Of a stretch of 64,000 bases of DNA, positions 61,140 through 64,000 are shown piece by piece; within the stretch, counting starts at the first letter, position 1, and each line of letters starts with the position of its first letter. Both the position numbers and the translations under genes were made by a program. This stretch comes from Filimonas zeae (lineage in GTDB: Bacteria; Bacteroidota; Bacteroidia; Chitinophagales; Chitinophagaceae). The stretch covers positions 549,710-613,709 of the forward strand of contig NZ_BMIB01000005.1 of the NCBI RefSeq assembly GCF_014641615.1, in the 5' to 3' direction. The notes under the pieces are model-generated. The model did not search any database and was not told the origin of the DNA. It saw only the letters and a list, made by a program, of their open reading frames with translations.

Positions 61140-63614
61140 ATGTTCACCAATTATCTTAAAATAGCCTGGCGCAATATCCGCCGCAGCAAAACCAACAGCT
61201 TTATTAATATTACCGGGCTGGCTGCGGGGCTGGCCTGTGTTATTCTTATTGTGGTGTATATTAAAGATGAACTGTCATACGACCGCTTTTTACCCGAAGC
61301 CAACCGTATTTATCAGGTAAATATAGACGCCAACTTTGGCGGTACAGAGTTTGTTGCAGGCAACACACCACCTACTGTTGGCCCTGCACTAAACAATGAA
61401 TTTCCTGAAGTAGAAAGTTATACACGCGTATACCGCATGAGCAATGAGGTAATCAGGCGGGAGGCTGGTACGCAAACAAAATACTTTAATGAAAACAGAC
61501 TGCTGGCGGTTGACTCTAACTTTCTGCAGGTATTCCGTTTTCCGTTAATGGCAGGCAATGCTGCAAGCTGCCTGCAAAAACCCGGTTCGGTAGTACTTAC
61601 CCAAAGCACTGCTAAAAAGTATTTTGGCAATACACAGCCGGTAGGCCAGCTTCTTTCGTTTGATGAATACCAGCAACCTTTTGTAGTAACCGGTATTGTA
61701 AAAGACCTTCCGGCACAATCTTCCCTGCAGTTCGATTTGCTCATACCCACTTCTTCCTGCCCTCCCGTAAAACGCTTCAGCTGGAGCTGGGTATGGTGCC
61801 AGATGAGCACCTATATAGTATTAAAACCCACCGCTGCTGCACAAAAGAATATTGTTCCGCAACTGGAAGCACATTTTCCTGCCATGGTAAAAAAGCTGGC
61901 AGTAAGCGCCTTTAACCGCATAGGGCAACCGTTGGACGAGTTTTTAAAAAAGGGAGGCCGCTGGGATTTTCACCTGCAACCCTTTACCAGTATACATTTG
62001 CATTCAGCAGGCATTAACACCCCCTATAACAATATAGGCAGTATAACCCATGTATACACTTTTGGAATAGTAGCGCTTTTTATTATTGTTCTCGCCTGTG
62101 TAAACTTTATGAACCTCTCCACCGCCAGAGCAGCGCGGCGTGCAAAAGAAGTAGGTATACGCAAAGTGCTGGGCTCGCAACGTAAAAGCCTGATGTTTCA
62201 ATTTCTATCTGAGGCGTTTTTGTTTAGTGCAATGTCTGCCGTTATCGCTGTACTGGTTGCGTGGCTTGCCCTGCCGGCTTTTAACCAGTTAGCACAAAAA
62301 CAAATTGCTGCATCTGTTATATTCAGCCTGCCCACACTGGGTATGGTGCTGGCATTACTCGTTATCACTGCATTGCTGGCAGGCAGCTATCCTGCCTTTT
62401 ACCTTACCCGCTTTAACCCGGTATCGGTATTAAAGGGTTCTGGCAATACCACCTCACGGGCAGGCAACGGCCTCTTCCGTAACGGGCTTGTAGCTTTTCA
62501 GTTTGCTATATCTGTAGTATTAATCATTTGTACCATTGTAGTATATCGTCAGCTACAATATACCCGTCAGAAAGACCTGGGAATGCATACCAACAACGTA
62601 ATGGTTATTCCCTATCTGGAAAAATTAACCGGCGATCCGCAAACATTCCGACAGCAACTGGCACAAATTAATGGTGTAAATCAGGTGTCGGTTGCCACCG
62701 GCATCCCTTCCGGTAATTCATTCACCGATTTCTATATCCCGGTAGCCAATGGCGCTGCGGGCATAGCCAAAGACATTACCCTTTCGTCCTACCTTACAGA
62801 TGAACATCTGATTCCCGCTCTGCACCTGCAGTTGCTGAAAGGACGCAATTTTTCACCCGATTATAACGACTCTGCTTCGGTTATTATTAACGAAACAACA
62901 GCGCGGCTGATAGGCTGGAAAGATCCGATTGGACAATATTTATCCTACCCTGGTGGCCGCAAAAACGAGCAGTATAAAGTAATAGGTGTAGTAAAAGATT
63001 TCAACACAGAATCATTGCATGCAGAAATTGCCTCATTCGCCCTCTTTCACCACAGCTCTCAAACCTATCATATTAATAGCAGCTATGCTATCATAAGTTT
63101 ACAGGGAAGTGCTGTTGCCAAAGTAGTGGAACAATGCGGCGGCATATGGAAACGCTTTGTTAACGACACGCCTTTTGATTATTCCTTTCTGGATAAAAAC
63201 TTTGAAGCCCTCTATCGCTCAGAAGAAAGGATGGGAGCACTGTTTACCTTATTTACTATACTGGCATTAATTATTGCCTGCCTGGGCTTATTTGGCCTTT
63301 CTGTATACATTGCCGAAACCCGAACCCGTGAAATTGGTATACGCAAAGTGCTGGGTGCTTCCGAACAAGGCCTGGCAATGCTCTTATCCAAAGATTTCCT
63401 TAAACCCATAGCCATCTCTATTCTGCTGGCCGTTCCTATTGCGTGGTGGGCAATGAACAAGTGGTTGCTTGACTTTGCTTACCGCATCACACTCAGCTGG
63501 TGGATATTTGCGCTGGCAGCGTTAACTGCTGTATTTATAGCCTTATTTACAGTAAGCTTTCAGGCATTTAAAACTGCCCTAAAAAGCCCCGTAAAAAGTT
63601 TAAAGGCAGACTGA
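61140..63614 (+). CDS. FtsX/MacB-type ABC transporter permease
   Basis: The product has 824 residues. FINITGLAAGLACVILIVVYI forms the first helix, followed by a longer periplasmic domain (about 45-310), ARRAKEVGIRKVLGSQRKSLM and TREIGIRKVLGASEQGLAML. It ends NPVKSL-like (SPVKSLKAD). It is the last gene of the operon. A hairpin about 108 bases after its stop can end transcription. Confidence 0.9.
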   Translation: MFTNYLKIAWRNIRRSKTNSFINITGLAAGLACVILIVVYIKDELSYDRFLPEANRIYQVNIDANFGGTEFVAGNTPPTVGPALNNEFPEVESYTRVYRMSNEVIRREAGTQTKYFNENRLLAVDSNFLQVFRFPLMAGNAASCLQKPGSVVLTQSTAKKYFGNTQPVGQLLSFDEYQQPFVVTGIVKDLPAQSSLQFDLLIPTSSCPPVKRFSWSWVWCQMSTYIVLKPTAAAQKNIVPQLEAHFPAMVKKLAVSAFNRIGQPLDEFLKKGGRWDFHLQPFTSIHLHSAGINTPYNNIGSITHVYTFGIVALFIIVLACVNFMNLSTARAARRAKEVGIRKVLGSQRKSLMFQFLSEAFLFSAMSAVIAVLVAWLALPAFNQLAQKQIAASVIFSLPTLGMVLALLVITALLAGSYPAFYLTRFNPVSVLKGSGNTTSRAGNGLFRNGLVAFQFAISVVLIICTIVVYRQLQYTRQKDLGMHTNNVMVIPYLEKLTGDPQTFRQQLAQINGVNQVSVATGIPSGNSFTDFYIPVANGAAGIAKDITLSSYLTDEHLIPALHLQLLKGRNFSPDYNDSASVIINETTARLIGWKDPIGQYLSYPGGRKNEQYKVIGVVKDFNTESLHAEIASFALFHHSSQTYHINSSYAIISLQGSAVAKVVEQCGGIWKRFVNDTPFDYSFLDKNFEALYRSEERMGALFTLFTILALIIACLGLFGLSVYIAETRTREIGIRKVLGASEQGLAMLLSKDFLKPIAISILLAVPIAWWAMNKWLLDFAYRITLSWWIFALAALTAVFIALFTVSFQAFKTALKSPVKSLKAD

Positions 63615-63721
63615 TGATAAGTTTGGGAGGTATCCGGTTCTTGTGTTCCTGATAAAGCGCGACCTCAGCATACATCAGCCACAGACACACCGGAATTAGT
63701 TCACCTTATCAGTTATAAAAC

Positions 63722-63756
63722 AAAGAAGGTGTATCGCGCTTGATACACGTTCTTTT
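63722..63756. terminator. Hairpin downstream of the export operon
   Basis: A 7-bp core stem (GTGTATC / GATACAC) extended by AAAGAA/TTCTTT pairs around one mismatch is T-rich on both sides. It could end the export operon and any minus-strand transcript from the right. The rest of 63615-63920 contains only a short minus-strand frame of about 38 codons ending at 63755 (with IEYAENRVKGNRIHQVPE), which lacks a clear start. Confidence 0.65.
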
Positions 63757-63920
63757 ATTCTGGTACCTGATGAATCCGGTTGCCTTTTACGCGATTCTCA
63801 GCGTATTCAATTACTGTTGATACAACAACGTCTTTGTTTCCCTTTATCAGCAAGAAAGCTTCCAATAGATTTCATTCAACTGCTCCGTATCATCAGCAGT
63901 GTTTGCCTGAGGGTATGTAC

Positions 63921-63958
63921 AAAACAAAACCGCCTCACTGTTTGCAGTAAGGCGGTTT
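63921..63958 (-). terminator. rRNA operon terminator
   Basis: AAACCGCC / GGCGGTTT with an inner ACTG/CAGT pair is followed by TTTTGTTTT on the minus strand, 10 bases after the 5S rRNA end. Confidence 0.88.
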
Positions 63959-63967
63959 AAATAAATA

Positions 63968-64000
63968 TGGCAACTACCTACTCTCCCGCATTGCTTTGCA
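63968..64000 (-). rRNA. rrf: 5S ribosomal RNA, 3' end (partial)
   Basis: The last 33 bases, read on the minus strand, end GGGAGAGTAGGTAGTTGCCA, the conserved 3' end of Bacteroidota 5S rRNA. The rest lies beyond the window. The terminator just downstream supports the call. A 16S-23S-5S operon is therefore expected to the right. Confidence 0.9.

Overview
The window comes from a Bacteroidota genome, most likely from the Chitinophagaceae (Chitinophaga/Filimonas/Niastella-like). The assignment is an inference from several features: type VI secretion genes of the Bacteroidota subtype, promoters of the TAnnTTTG type, a DUF5723-type outer-membrane protein, a DUF4783 gene beside nadC, weak ribosome binding sites and moderate GC content. 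No plasmid, phage or insertion-sequence genes are visible. The right edge holds the 3' end of a 5S rRNA gene, so an rRNA operon lies just outside the window.

Layout. (1) 1-5.7 kb: the end of a type VI secretion operon on the minus strand (tssE, tssF, tssG, start of a tssN-like gene). It is divergent from an orphan serine-lipase-like protein of the DUF2235/Tle1 type that may be a secreted effector. An OmpR-type response regulator without a neighbouring kinase follows. (2) 5.7-19.9 kb: an exopolysaccharide locus. It has a secreted beta-helix protein, a polyprenyl glycosylphosphotransferase, a six-gene minus-strand operon (Wzx-like flippase, a Galf-transferase-like GT2, three GT4 enzymes, Wzy-like polymerase) and a divergent plus-strand operon (UDP-galactopyranose mutase, GT-B-like protein, GT2). 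The gene content points to a galactofuranose-containing, Wzx/Wzy-made polymer. (3) 19.9-20.45 kb: a non-genic stretch with a 21-bp triplicated motif and a possible decayed reading frame. (4) 20.4-39.9 kb: two M16 peptidases, a HerA-like ATPase, RecQ, a copper P-type ATPase, TsaE, alanine dehydrogenase, DnaX, a GNAT protein, an L,D-transpeptidase, RsmE, DnaB and LpxA. (5) 40-50.6 kb: pyruvate dehydrogenase E2, a histone-H1-like protein with an acidic tail, an outer-membrane protein, a GbsR-like regulator, a CoA-binding protein, YkuK, EngB, GpmI, DUF4783, NadC and a SUI1-family factor. (6) 50.6-63.6 kb: a sigma-54-type two-component system divergent from an export operon. That operon holds an HlyD-like adaptor, a MacB/LolD-like ATPase and four FtsX/MacB-type permeases in tandem, the first of which has lost about 575 internal codons in frame.

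The most interesting points are: an A9 slippery site in dnaX that would give a gamma-like product of about 379 residues; the lipase-like protein beside the T6SS genes; the internally deleted permease; the charge-segregated histone-like protein; two genes whose promoters predict leaderless mRNAs; palindromic candidate enhancer sites in front of the export operon; and a good sigma-54 promoter match in front of the DUF4783 gene. All functional calls are by recognition of family motifs in the translated sequence; no database search was possible.
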